A model generated the notes under the pieces. That model searched no databases. It was not told the DNA's origin and was given only the letters and a program-made list of their open reading frames with translations. Of a stretch of 32,839 nt of DNA, positions 1-7,761 are shown piece after piece (the first letter of the stretch is position 1; each line of letters opens with the position of its first letter). The position numbers were made by a program, and so were the translations under genes. This stretch comes from JBMZCV01 sp049613665 (lineage in GTDB: Bacteria; Bacteroidota; Bacteroidia; Chitinophagales; UBA2359): positions 1 through 32,839 of the forward strand of contig JBMZCV010000042.1 in NCBI GenBank assembly GCA_049613665.1, read 5' to 3'.

Positions 1-191
1 CAGCATGAGTTTTTAACTCGTGCTAAACCAAAAGGGTAGCTTTTAGCTACCTATTTTCGTCCAATTCAAAGCTATCTGGTAGTTAAAAACTACCAATTTG
101 ATGTGGTACGAGTTGAAAACTCATACCTGTTTTATAGTTTATTTGGCACTTTTTGGAGCGAAAAACAATATTCTTGTTATGCTTAAATTCG
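1..191 (+). repeat. Four-hairpin dispersed repeat, copy 1
   Basis: This element recurs almost unchanged at 15719-15914. It has four short hairpins in nested order a-b-b'-a'. They are GAGTT/AACTC (7-19), GGTAGCT/AGCTACC (35-51), TGGTAGTT/AACTACCA (77-95) and GAGTT/AACTC (110-122). The outer pair, 5-21 and 108-124, are also inverted copies of each other (16 of 17 bases match), so they act like terminal inverted repeats. A non-palindromic tail follows to about 191. No open frame of substance is present. It looks like a REP/BIME-type or MITE-like non-autonomous element. The window begins at or inside it, so the left border is uncertain. Confidence 0.8.
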
Positions 192-261
192 ACACCCACC
201 TATCACGTTTCAACAAACGGATAACATTTCTCAAAAACCTTAGAAGATTTAAATTACAGTA

Positions 262-367
262 TAGTAGTCAGACAAAAATAAATACACATCTCGTTGAAGC
301 CTAACACGCTGAACATCAATACGTTAGCAACGAATCGACCGTTTATTAAATAGTGCTTGTCACTTAA
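262..367 (-). repeat. ~105-bp promoter-bearing repeat, copy A
   Basis: Read on the minus strand this matches the repeat family seen best at 1389-1492 and 21316-21419: an AGTGaC-like small stem, a larger stem with CTAAC...GTTAG arms, then a tail ending GTCTGACTACTA. The tail holds a perfect TAnnTTTG box (TATTTTTG, complement of 273-280). Its output points toward position 1, where no minus-strand gene is visible, only the four-hairpin element. Confidence 0.7.
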
Positions 368-375
368 TAGCTTTG
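368..375 (+). promoter_or_regulatory. Possible -7 box for the small protein gene
   Basis: TAGCTTTG fits the Bacteroidota -7 consensus TAnnTTTG and lies 75 bases before the ATG at 451. No TTG is present at the usual spacing upstream, so this is weak. Confidence 0.3.
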
Positions 376-450
376 TTTTCTACTTACCTATTAATTTATC
401 TAAATATACAAAACACGGCTTATTATATCTGCTTTAAACAAAACTTCAGT

Positions 451-711
451 ATGCAAACAACTCAGCAACGGATAAAAAACAAAAGAGAAATCATCGTTTC
501 TGTTTTTAAAACAGATATTCAAGAACAGGAATTGAACAGATTAATGCCTGTTCTAAACAGTTTTAATAAAATTATTAAATGGAATACTGATTTAGAGGAT
601 TGCGACAATATTCTTAGAATTGAAAGTTATGAAATTATCGTTGATGAAATCATAAATCTGCTTACCAAAGTAGGAATTCAGATTGAAGAATTGGGAGATG
701 AAATAAAATGA
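451..711 (+). CDS. Small HMA-like (ferredoxin-fold) protein without metal cysteines
   Basis: An 86-residue protein of the kind common in Bacteroidota. It has a pattern of VSVFKT near the N-terminus, then WNTDLEDCDNILRIES in the middle and a hydrophobic strand, which suggests the beta-alpha-beta-beta-alpha-beta fold of heavy-metal-associated domains. The CxxC metal motif of true HMA domains is absent; there is one Cys, in LEDCD. No function is established for this family. I chose the ATG at 451 because the 26-residue extension from 373 is hydrophobic and untypical, and similar proteins begin just before the first strand. The gene is followed by the convergent VTC-domain gene 20 bases away, with no clear terminator between them. 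Confidence 0.7.
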   Translation: MQTTQQRIKNKREIIVSVFKTDIQEQELNRLMPVLNSFNKIIKWNTDLEDCDNILRIESYEIIVDEIINLLTKVGIQIEELGDEIK

Positions 712-731
712 GTGAATAATTAGACAAAAAA

Positions 732-1376
732 TTACTTTGTGAGCTGCACACCTGTAACATATTTCGAGCTTTTGGTTTGTCGAAAAGGCAAAAACTGAGT
801 GATTCTGTCTGTCATTTCGTCTAGTTCTTTTTCATATTTGAGTTCCAAAACAACAGCATTATCAGCAGCATGATAGCGAGACGAAAAATGTCTTGCTTTG
901 AAAAATGAAAAATAACGCAACTGCTGGTCGATGGTAATACGAAACTTTCGGTCTGCTGTTCCAAAATAAGAACGCACATAGCTATTGAGTAAAACGGGTT
1001 GGAGGGTATGCAAACCACACAGTTGATTGACTTGTTTTGTTAATAAAGCAATTTGCTTTCTATCAGCAGCATTACTAAAATTTGCTATCGGCTGAATTTC
1101 TTTTGTGCCGAGTTGGTTTTGCTTTATCTTGATTTCCAAAAGTGGTTTTACTACCTCATTAGGTGTGTTATTGTACCAGCGAACTCGAAATTTTTTGCGA
1201 TTAGCCACACCAATAACATTATCTTGATAGGCCATAAGATTTGGCGTATCAAAATAAATGTTATTAATCTGTCTAGTTGGGTAAATCTGACGCAAAGCCG
1301 CAGGATGTAGTCGCAAAGCTTGCAACACAACATTGAGGCTAAGGTCTTCGATTTTGTATTTTAGTTCGTAACGCAT
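732..1376 (-). CDS. VTC-domain (polyphosphate-polymerase-like) protein
   Basis: A 214-residue protein that is almost entirely one VTC domain, the tunnel-fold polyphosphate polymerase domain of yeast Vtc4. Typical features are the N-terminal strand MRYELKYKI, then YFDTPNLMAYQDN, a basic strand RKKFRVRWYN, the acidic/basic strand LEIKIK and a C-terminal LELKYEKE. Alternating Lys/Arg and Glu on opposite strands of a beta barrel are expected for a polyphosphate/NTP tunnel. There is no SPX domain, membrane segment or signal peptide. A longer frame reaches 1517 and overlaps cysK, but the 47 extra residues come from a dispersed repeat (1389-1492), so the ATG at 1376 is preferred. Whether bacterial stand-alone VTC proteins make polyphosphate is not generally established. 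Confidence 0.85.
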   Translation of the reverse strand: MRYELKYKIEDLSLNVVLQALRLHPAALRQIYPTRQINNIYFDTPNLMAYQDNVIGVANRKKFRVRWYNNTPNEVVKPLLEIKIKQNQLGTKEIQPIANFSNAADRKQIALLTKQVNQLCGLHTLQPVLLNSYVRSYFGTADRKFRITIDQQLRYFSFFKARHFSSRYHAADNAVVLELKYEKELDEMTDRITQFLPFRQTKSSKYVTGVQLTK

Positions 1377-1388
1377 TGAGTAAATATT

Positions 1389-1492
1389 TAAGTAGTCGGA
1401 CAGATTTATTCTACAAATTATGAAAACTAACACGCTGAATATCAATACGTTAGCAACGAATCGTCCTTTATTAAATAGGTGCTTGGCACTTA
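1389..1492 (-). repeat. ~105-bp promoter-bearing repeat, copy B
   Basis: On the minus strand this copy starts with TAAGTGCCAAGCAC, whose TAA is the stop codon of the upstream cysteine synthase gene. It then has the CTAAC...GTTAG stem and the tail TTTGTAGAATAAATCTG then TCCGACTACTTA. It ends 12 bases before the ATG of the VTC gene at 1376. The box TAAATCTG (complement of 1401-1408) is one base from TAnnTTTG. The repeat therefore fills nearly the whole gap between the two genes and probably supplies the leader of the VTC gene. Confidence 0.8.
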
Positions 1493-2464
1493 CAACCAGC
1501 CTTGAGCTTTCATCCAATCATCATTAAATACTTTTCCTACATAACGACTGCCATGGTCGTGCAACAAAACGACAACCATATCGTCTTCTGTCAGCTCGTC
1601 GGCCATTTCCAACACGCCTTTTATAGCCGAACCAGCCGAATAACCCACAAATAAGCCTTCCATTTTTGCCAAATCTCTAGTCAGCACCGCACCATCTTTG
1701 TCCGTTACTTTTATAAATTTGTCGATAACGTCGAAATCTATGTTTTCAGGAATAATATCTTCGCCGATGCCTTCTGTGATATAGGTATAAATTTCTTTTT
1801 CATCAATCTTTCCTGTTTCGTGGTAGGCTTTCAAAGTAGAACCATAAGTGTCAATACCAATGATTTTGATGTCTGGATTTTGCTCTTTCAAGTATTTGCC
1901 AACGCCAGAAATAGTGCCACCTGTACCAACACCAACGACAAAATGCGTAATTTTTCCTTCTGTTTGCTTCCAAATTTCAGGCCCTGTCGACTCGTAGTGA
2001 GCCTTTCGGTTCGACAAATTATCATATTGATTGACATAAAAAGAGTTGGGCGTTTCTTCACCCAATCGCTTCGATACTGAGTAGTAAGAACGTGGGTCTT
2101 CTGGCTCAACATCTGTTGGACAAACAAAAACTTCTGCTCCCATCGCTCTCAGAATATCTACTTTTTCTTTCGATTGTTTGTCAGTAGTCGTAAAAATACA
2201 TTTATAGCCTTTGATAATACCAGCAATAGCCAAGCCCATACCTGTATTGCCAGAAGTACCTTCTATGATAGTGCTGCCTGGCTTGAGCAAACCTGCTTCT
2301 TCCGCATCTTCAATCATTTTTAGTGCCATACGGTCTTTCACAGAATTTCCAGGATTAAAAAACTCTACTTTAGCCAAAACAGTTGCTTTTACATCGGCCG
2401 TAATGCGATTTAGCTTTACCATTGGCGTATTTCCAATGGTTTCTAAAATGTTGTTGTAATACAT
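1490..2464 (-). CDS. PLP-dependent cysteine synthase / cystathionine beta-synthase-type enzyme
   Basis: A 324-residue fold-type II PLP enzyme. It shows the PLP lysine in NSVKDR (K43), the substrate loop TSGNTG (70-75) and the glycine-rich phosphate-binding loop VGTGGTISG near 178. Family members make cysteine from O-acetylserine and sulfide, or cystathionine from serine and homocysteine. The C-terminal half, with GEDIIPENIDF, EGLFVGYSAGSA and HDHGSRYVGKVFND, resembles the catalytic core of cystathionine beta-synthases more than classical CysK, but the C-terminal Bateman (CBS) domains are missing. I therefore do not assign a gene symbol. The loop reads NPGNSVKDR where many homologues have NPGGSVKDR. 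The stop codon lies inside repeat copy B. Confidence 0.9.
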   Translation of the reverse strand: MYYNNILETIGNTPMVKLNRITADVKATVLAKVEFFNPGNSVKDRMALKMIEDAEEAGLLKPGSTIIEGTSGNTGMGLAIAGIIKGYKCIFTTTDKQSKEKVDILRAMGAEVFVCPTDVEPEDPRSYYSVSKRLGEETPNSFYVNQYDNLSNRKAHYESTGPEIWKQTEGKITHFVVGVGTGGTISGVGKYLKEQNPDIKIIGIDTYGSTLKAYHETGKIDEKEIYTYITEGIGEDIIPENIDFDVIDKFIKVTDKDGAVLTRDLAKMEGLFVGYSAGSAIKGVLEMADELTEDDMVVVLLHDHGSRYVGKVFNDDWMKAQGWL

Positions 2465-2532
2465 AAGCTATAAAAATTCTTTCTTTTTTGAACTAACAAA
2501 CCTTTTGGGTATATTAGATGTGTTATATTTGT

Positions 2533-2640
2533 TTAAGTGCCAAGTACTATTTGATAAAGAGTCTGATTCATTGCTAACACATTGATAATCAAGGTGTTAG
2601 TTTGTTCTCAAATATCAAAAAGCATCTGAACGACTGTTTA
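2533..2640 (+). repeat. ~105-bp promoter-bearing repeat, copy C
   Basis: This copy starts TTAAGTGCCAAGTACTATT. It has the best-preserved large stem of the family: 13-base arms with CTAACACaTTGAT and ATCAAgGTGTTAG around one loop base, one mismatch. The tail (CTGAACGACTGTTTA at the end) is diverged. It points away from the cysteine synthase gene and no plus-strand gene follows. Confidence 0.7.
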
Positions 2641-2700
2641 ATTTGTTTTTTTTGGTTTTAAATGTAATCATTTTTACAGAAAATGACCTTATTTGAGCAA

Positions 2701-2740
2701 AAAAAAAGCAGTTGGCATCTTAAATGCAACTGCTTTTTTT
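2701..2740. terminator. Intrinsic terminator, probably bidirectional
   Basis: A17-bp stem (AAAAAAAGCAGTT... / ...AACTGCTTTTTTT) with one bulged G and a 5-base loop, flanked by A and T runs. It lies 179 bases after the hemD stop on the minus strand, so it may end the DUF4271/hemD transcripts. Confidence 0.75.
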
Positions 2741-2918
2741 TAATTAAGTAACGCTCAAAAAATAACTTATTGATTTGAGTTTGAGATTTTCTGCTATACT
2801 TCGTTGAAAAGCCTCCTCGTAGCTATGGCTATGACTGTGTTTTTCGCCTTGTCTATCAAAAAAAATCGCTGTCTAAAATCGTTAACTTATTTTTTTGCTA
2901 TTACTAAACGCATAATGT

Positions 2919-3713
2919 TTATTGATTTAAACTTTTAATATATCTGTGAATAGCCATTGTCATCGAAGGCGACTCAGGAGCAGGTGCTTTCACATCGAGG
3001 TGCAAGCCACGGTCAATAACAGCCTTAGATGTTGTAGGGCCAAAAGCAGCTATACGAGTATCTTTTTGTTTAAAATCTGGAAAGTTGATAAATAAAGATT
3101 TTAGGCCTAGAGGGCTAAAAAATACAATCATATCATAATAAATATCTTCGAGGTCAGACAAATCAGAAGCTACTGTTTCATAAATATCAGCATCAGCATA
3201 ATTGAATTTATTGTTGTTTAAAAAAACCGACAAAGCACTTTTTCGATTAGCTGAACAAGGTAGTAGGAAGGTTTCTTTCTTTTTGTGTTTTTTCAAAATA
3301 GTCTGCAAGCCATTTGGCGAGCTAATTTTGCTAAAAAACACTTTTCGTTTTCGGTACTGAATAAATTTTTGAAGATATAAAGCGATGGCTTCAGAAGCAC
3401 AAAAATACTTGGTAGTATCTGGCATACTGATTCGCATTTCTTCACAAATCCTGAAAAAGTGACTAATAGCGTTTCGACTAGTAAAAATAACAGCTGAATA
3501 ATCGGGCAAATGAATGCGAGTTTTGCGAAAATCCTTTGCCGAAATGCCCTCGACATGAATAAAAGGGCGGAAGTCTATTTTGATGTTGTGTTTTCGAGCT
3601 AAATCAAAATAAGCCGATTTATTGTTTTTGGGTTTTGGTTGAGAAATGAGTATGGAACGAACAACTTTAATATTAGGTATTTCTATGGTTTCTGGAGAGA
3701 GAACTGTACTCAT
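2919..3713 (-). CDS. hemD: Uroporphyrinogen-III synthase
   Basis: A 264-residue HemD-family protein. The enzyme closes hydroxymethylbilane to uroporphyrinogen III with inversion of ring D, in heme and siroheme synthesis in the cytoplasm. Recognisable parts are ILISQPKP at the first strand, FDLARKHNIKIDFRPF, YSAVIFTSRNAISHF in the first lobe, IVFFSPLGLKSLF in the second lobe, and the C-terminal IAAFGPTTSKAV ... APAPESPSMTMA. The family is poorly conserved overall, but the Bacteroidota version is distinctive. The ATG at 3713 (MSTVLSPETIEIPN) is chosen over 3764, since the extra 17 residues are not family-like. The DUF4271 gene lies directly upstream on the same strand, a common Bacteroidota arrangement. 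Confidence 0.92.
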   Translation of the reverse strand: MSTVLSPETIEIPNIKVVRSILISQPKPKNNKSAYFDLARKHNIKIDFRPFIHVEGISAKDFRKTRIHLPDYSAVIFTSRNAISHFFRICEEMRISMPDTTKYFCASEAIALYLQKFIQYRKRKVFFSKISSPNGLQTILKKHKKKETFLLPCSANRKSALSVFLNNNKFNYADADIYETVASDLSDLEDIYYDMIVFFSPLGLKSLFINFPDFKQKDTRIAAFGPTTSKAVIDRGLHLDVKAPAPESPSMTMAIHRYIKSLNQ

Positions 3714-3753
3714 GTTGTATTTTTGCGTTAGCGAATAAAAAAAAAGTTGGGTT

Positions 3754-3861
3754 TTAAGTGCCAAGCAACATTTAGTGATACACCCTACTTCATACTAATG
3801 CTTTTAAAAAATTAGCGTTTTAGTATCTGCAATTTGTAGAATAAATTTGTTTGGGTACTTA
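3754..3861 (+). repeat. ~105-bp promoter-bearing repeat, copy D
   Basis: It starts TTAAGTGCCAAGCAAC, has a diverged middle, and keeps the tail GCAATTTGTAGAATAAATTTG. The box TAAATTTG (3842-3849) fits TAnnTTTG exactly. The copy ends right at the stop codon of the DUF4271 gene (3863) and points into that gene's 3' end. It fills the gap between the DUF4271 and hemD genes. Confidence 0.75.
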
Positions 3862-3862
3862 A

Positions 3863-4846
3863 TTAATTAATACATATGTGAGTTATCTTATATAGTATTA
3901 ATAAGGGTACAATTTCAAAGGTGCAAAGATACAGAAAAAAATGAAATTTGTGAAATATAATGTAATCTTTTCCTATAATTGAACCTCGTCTGAGAAGGTA
4001 TAAAATAAACGCAAAAAGAATCAACAAAATTGTGTAATACGCAAAATAGGCAAGTGTATCATTGGCAAAAGCTAACAAAATAAGAAATGGCAATAAAACC
4101 ACAACGAGCATATTGTTGAGCAATTTTAGATTAAAAATATAAAATTGAATAGATTCCTTAACAGGCAAAATAAAGGCACTAAATCCCAAGAGTAAGCGTC
4201 GAATAGCAATATAAACTGCAGTTGCAAAAAAAATGATAAGCATTAATTGTTGATTATCAACAGTATGTAACTTATTGAAAAAACGCATACTCAAATAAAC
4301 AAAAGTACTCAATACTAAAACAATGTTGAGATGAAGCAAAACGTTAAGCAAAGGATTGTTGTGGCTAAAATCGTTGAAAAATTGTTTTGCTAAATTTGCA
4401 TTGAAAAATGACTTATACATTTTGTCAATATAAGTGGTAAATATTTGCCTTGTAACAATTAAAAACAAAAAAACAGATGCTAAAATATAAAATAGCATTG
4501 TTGGATTTTTGTGTTTGTTAACAGCCTGAATATCATAATGAATATCGAGTGGTGCAATGTTTGTTCTATCTGGATTAGCTTCGTTTTGTGCTGCTAGTGC
4601 TTGCGACAAACACGAATCCATCGGAATTAGCTCATTGAGGCTATACTGCAAAACTTCTCGCTGTCGCAAATAATTGCTCACAGGGCTTTCGCTCGACAAA
4701 TTTGCTTCTATTTCTTGATATAAAGTATCTGTATGATTCGCCTTTACAATTGGTGTTTTGTTATCTGTTGTAGAACAGGCTGTAAACCCAATAGCCACAG
4801 TTGTAAAAAAAACAATGTAACAAAAATATACATATATATGGTGCAT
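3863..4846 (-). CDS. DUF4271 membrane protein
   Basis: A 327-residue protein. The N-terminus is a signal-like helix ending GFTACS, a plausible lipobox with Cys at about residue 24. A polar stretch of about 85 residues follows, then several membrane helices: near 115-140, 170-190, 200-235, 240-262, 265-290 and 300-325. The C-terminal ends FFLYLCTFEIVPLLILYKI, which is characteristic of DUF4271. The function is unknown. Family members often sit next to uroporphyrinogen-III synthase, as here, so a role linked to heme metabolism or just shared regulation is possible but not shown. The stop codon abuts repeat copy D and the start is preceded by repeat copy E. Confidence 0.85.
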   Translation of the reverse strand: MHHIYVYFCYIVFFTTVAIGFTACSTTDNKTPIVKANHTDTLYQEIEANLSSESPVSNYLRQREVLQYSLNELIPMDSCLSQALAAQNEANPDRTNIAPLDIHYDIQAVNKHKNPTMLFYILASVFLFLIVTRQIFTTYIDKMYKSFFNANLAKQFFNDFSHNNPLLNVLLHLNIVLVLSTFVYLSMRFFNKLHTVDNQQLMLIIFFATAVYIAIRRLLLGFSAFILPVKESIQFYIFNLKLLNNMLVVVLLPFLILLAFANDTLAYFAYYTILLILFAFILYLLRRGSIIGKDYIIFHKFHFFLYLCTFEIVPLLILYKITHICIN

Positions 4847-5601
4847 GAACTCAAATATTTAAATTTAGTCGGACAAAATAAGCGACAATTGTGGAAACTA
4901 ACATAGTAATTTTTAGCCAAATTTTAAAAATAATCATTCATCTAAGACCTCAAAAAAGAACGAATTGCCCTTATTAAATGTTAGTTTCCTAACAAGTTTT
5001 TTTTCGAGAACTTATTATGTTACAATTTAATTTAGCTGTTTAGTGATTGATGATAATACGCAACAACAGCAAGAGTTGTTGTTTAGGTAATAATATTAAA
5101 ATTTATTGTTTTTGTTATTTTTCCAACAACATAGCTTTCATAATACATTTTTTTTATGAAAAGTATAACTTTTTTGGATAAAAAAACTTTTTCATTCTAA
5201 CAACAGAAATAATAATAGTGATGTAATTTTTTTTATATTTTTTGAAACAACAAAATAAGGATAATTATTTATAATTTAAGCAACTATTATACAAAAATTC
5301 GTACCTTTATAGTTTGGAATAAATAATGTTATTTTTTATCATTTACTATTATTTTTACCTTATTTTGTATTAAAAATAATAGCTTTTTCCAAAACACACC
5401 ACCTTTGCAAATACCAACTAGCTTGACATATATACTTTTTTGAACAAACTCGTCGCTATTTAAATACCCAACACCTAACAATTCTTTTGTTTATTAACTT
5501 AGCAAAGATATTTCTTTGCAAAAAATTGCGAAAACTGCTTTTGAATATACTAAAGTAGCAGTAGTTTTTGCCAGAAAAACAATAAATAAATAAATAAATA
5601 A
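4847..5601. other. Divergent intergenic region between DUF4271 and recJ
   Basis: About 755 very AT-rich bases. They hold partial repeat copy E (4865-4922) near the DUF4271 start and two modest inverted repeats: CAACAA/TTGTTG near 5062-5084 and CTTTCATA/TATGAAAAG near 5132-5162. A near-consensus -7 box TACCTTTA lies near 5302. The region ends in an AAAT tetranucleotide run at the recJ start. No gene is credible; the 69-residue minus-strand frame here has no supporting features. Confidence 0.6.
4865..4922 (-). repeat. ~105-bp promoter-bearing repeat, copy E (3' part)
   Basis: Only the distal half is recognisable on the minus strand: a GTTAG arm, then CACAATTGTCGC, TTATTTTG and TCCGACTAA. The -7-like TATTTTG is the complement of 4874-4880. 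It ends 18 bases before the DUF4271 ATG at 4846, so it has the same placement as copy B. Confidence 0.6.
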
Positions 5602-5605
5602 ATGA
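5582..5605 (+). repeat. AAAT tetranucleotide repeat overlapping the recJ start
   Basis: Five tandem copies of a 4-base unit (AATA/AAAT) run directly into the ATG of recJ, so the translation start region consists of this microsatellite. TAA triplets occur in every frame and there is no alternative upstream ATG. Slippage would change the leader length and sequence rather than the reading frame. Confidence 0.8.
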
Positions 5606-7356
5606 ACAAAAGATGGGTTTTAAAAGACGTAGACGAAAAAGCAGTAGATGACCTTTATGAAGCATTAAGAATTAGCCGTACTCTTTGCAAATTGTTGGTA
5701 CTCCGAGGGATTAGAACTTATGAAGAAGCCAAACGGTTTTTTCGTCCGTCGCTCGATTTGCACTTGCATGACCCTTTCTTGATGAAAGACATGGATAAGG
5801 CAATCGAACGCATAGACCGTGCTATGCGTAAAAAGCAAAAAATATTAATTTATGGTGACTATGATGTTGATGGAACTACTGCGGTAGCTTTGGTGTATAG
5901 TTTCTTGAAAGATTTATATTTTTATGTAGATTATTACATTCCAGACCGCTACACGGAAGGTTATGGGGTTTCGAAAACAGGTATTGATTGGGCAAAAGAA
6001 AATCATTGTCACCTCATTATTGCGTTAGATTGTGGCATTAAGGCAATAGATAATGTGGCTTATGCCAAAGAGCAAGGCATAGATTTTATTATTTGTGACC
6101 ATCATCGTCCTGCTGAGGTTTTGCCGCCAGCTTATGCAGTGCTAGACCCCAAAAGAGATGATTGCACCTATCCATTCAAAGAATTGAGTGGCTGTGGCAT
6201 TGGTTTCAAACTTATTCAGGCTTTGGCAGCAAAAAAAGGCATTTCTTTTGGAAAAGTGGCCAAGCAACTCGATTTGGTAGCTCTGAGTATTGCAGCCGAT
6301 ATTGTGCCTATTGATGATGAAAATAGAGTGTTGGCTCATTATGGACTAAAACGCTTGAATAGAAGCCCAAGACCAGGTTTGCGGTCGCTCATAGAACTGA
6401 ATGCTCCTAATCGAAAGCTAACGATTTCGGACATTGTGTTTATTATTGCTCCACGAATCAATGCGGCAGGCCGTATGGACGATGCAAAAGAAGCAGTACG
6501 ATTGCTTATTTCGCAGGAAGGCGTAAAAGCAAAAATCAATGCCAATATGTTGCAGAAGCAAAATACGGCACGAAAGCAAATTGATACGGATATTACCGAA
6601 GAAGCGATTAATTTGTTAGAAAGTACGCCAAATGCACATGATAAGAAAACAACGGTTTTGTATCAATCACATTGGCACAAAGGCGTTATTGGTATTGTGG
6701 CTTCTCGGTTGCTCGAAAAATATTATCGACCAACTATCATTATGACTGCTTCAAATGGTATGGTGGCTGGCTCGGCTCGGTCTGTTAGAGGCTATGACAT
6801 ATATAATGCTATCAAAGCATGTAGCGATTTGCTCGACCAATTTGGTGGACATAAATATGCGGCAGGGCTTACTTTAAAGGAGGAAAATGTAGAAGCTTTT
6901 ACCGAAAAATTTGAGCAAGTAGTGTCGGAAACTATCAAAGATGGTATGCTATTGCCAGAAATTGAAGTAGATGTAGAGCTGCCTTTTTATGAGGTAAACA
7001 ATAAGTTTTATAATATTTTGCATCAATTTGCACCTTTTGGCCCTACTAATCTAAAGCCAGTTTTTGTGGCTCAAGATGTAGAAGATACAGGTTGGTCGGC
7101 TATTGTGGGACGCAATCATCTCAAACTTTTTGCAAGACAACAAGGCTCTCGCTCACTCAAAGGTATTGGTTATAACTTGGGTGAGAAATATTTGCCTGTG
7201 GTAAAAGATGCTCCATTTGATGTCTGTTTTTCTTTGGAAGAAAACCGTTATAATAAGATAACGTCTATTCAAATGAATATTAAAGATATTAAAAAAGCTG
7301 CATCAGATAATTTAATAAAAAATGTGCAAAAAGAAAAGATTGCAACAAACAAATAG
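5602..7356 (+). CDS. recJ: Single-stranded-DNA-specific exonuclease RecJ
   Basis: A 584-residue DHH-superfamily 5'-3' exonuclease, which degrades single-stranded DNA in RecF-pathway recombination and mismatch and base-excision repair. The catalytic motifs are all present: GDYDVDGTTA at 85-94, LDCG at 142-145, CDHH at 165-168, and RINAAGRMDDA at 285-295. The DHHA1 signature GGHKYAAGLT lies at 415-424, followed by the OB-fold region to the C-terminus. The length is normal for the family. The ATG at 5602 gives the usual N-terminus (NKRWVLK). A strong terminator follows at 7494. Confidence 0.97.
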   Translation: MNKRWVLKDVDEKAVDDLYEALRISRTLCKLLVLRGIRTYEEAKRFFRPSLDLHLHDPFLMKDMDKAIERIDRAMRKKQKILIYGDYDVDGTTAVALVYSFLKDLYFYVDYYIPDRYTEGYGVSKTGIDWAKENHCHLIIALDCGIKAIDNVAYAKEQGIDFIICDHHRPAEVLPPAYAVLDPKRDDCTYPFKELSGCGIGFKLIQALAAKKGISFGKVAKQLDLVALSIAADIVPIDDENRVLAHYGLKRLNRSPRPGLRSLIELNAPNRKLTISDIVFIIAPRINAAGRMDDAKEAVRLLISQEGVKAKINANMLQKQNTARKQIDTDITEEAINLLESTPNAHDKKTTVLYQSHWHKGVIGIVASRLLEKYYRPTIIMTASNGMVAGSARSVRGYDIYNAIKACSDLLDQFGGHKYAAGLTLKEENVEAFTEKFEQVVSETIKDGMLLPEIEVDVELPFYEVNNKFYNILHQFAPFGPTNLKPVFVAQDVEDTGWSAIVGRNHLKLFARQQGSRSLKGIGYNLGEKYLPVVKDAPFDVCFSLEENRYNKITSIQMNIKDIKKAASDNLIKNVQKEKIATNK

Positions 7357-7493
7357 TATGATTTTCGATACACTAATCGAAATCGGCTTTGAGTTTATTT
7401 TTTAGAAAAGCTTTCTGTTTTGGCAAATATTATCATTAAATCTTGTTTGTTAAATGCCTAAGCAATGTTGAAAAAATAATTTGAACAAAAAAT

Positions 7494-7539
7494 AAAAAAC
7501 AACTTTAAAAAGTAGCTATCCTTTTTAAAGTTGTTTTTT
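7494..7539 (+). terminator. recJ intrinsic terminator
   Basis: A perfect 19-bp stem (arms 7494-7512 and 7521-7539) with an 8-base loop, A-rich on the left and T-rich on the right. It lies about 140 bases after the recJ stop. Confidence 0.85.
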
Positions 7540-7644
7540 ATTTATGTTTTTTTACTTTTTTATACTATAAATATGGTATTTTTACTTTTGTCTGAAATCT
7601 AAATATTAGAAAAATGCCTTTTTTACAAAAAAAAAACGGAACTT

Positions 7645-7721
7645 TGCTAACATAAGTTGCTTTGATTTTCAATGCGTTAGCGACTAAACAAATGCTTTAT
7701 TAAATAGTACTTGGTATTTAA
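7645..7721 (-). repeat. ~105-bp promoter-bearing repeat, copy G (5' part)
   Basis: On the minus strand it reads TTAAATACCAAGTACTATTT, AATAAAG, then the CTAAC...GTTAG stem region. The promoter-like tail is missing or too diverged to recognise. Its 5' end faces copy H. Confidence 0.6.
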
Positions 7722-7761
7722 TAAAACTGAGTAATTGCTTTTTTAAGCCAAAATATAACAT

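Larger units (their letters stand above)
2465..2918. other. Intergenic region between cysteine synthase and hemD
   Basis: About 450 bases with no credible gene. It holds repeat copy C (2533-2640) and a strong terminator (2701-2740). The rest, 2741-2918, is low-complexity sequence with no feature I can name. No clear TAnnTTTG box for the minus-strand cysteine synthase gene was found. Confidence 0.6.

Noticed and set aside
98..304. 68-residue plus-strand frame at the left end
   Set aside because: It runs through the four-hairpin element and repeat copy A, both non-coding by their palindromic structure, and has no protein features.
1377..1517. 47-residue N-terminal extension of the VTC protein
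   Set aside because: The extension overlaps the cysteine synthase gene and lies in repeat copy B. The VTC domain starts exactly at the ATG at 1376.
2741..2918. Possible gene remnant between the terminator and hemD
   Set aside because: No frame, start or recognisable motif. The sequence is low-complexity and I could not assign it to any feature.
6876..6888. AAAGGAGG-ATG, a perfect Shine-Dalgarno-like site inside recJ
   Set aside because: The ATG is followed at once by TAG, it lies within an intact catalytic gene, and Bacteroidota seldom use such sites.
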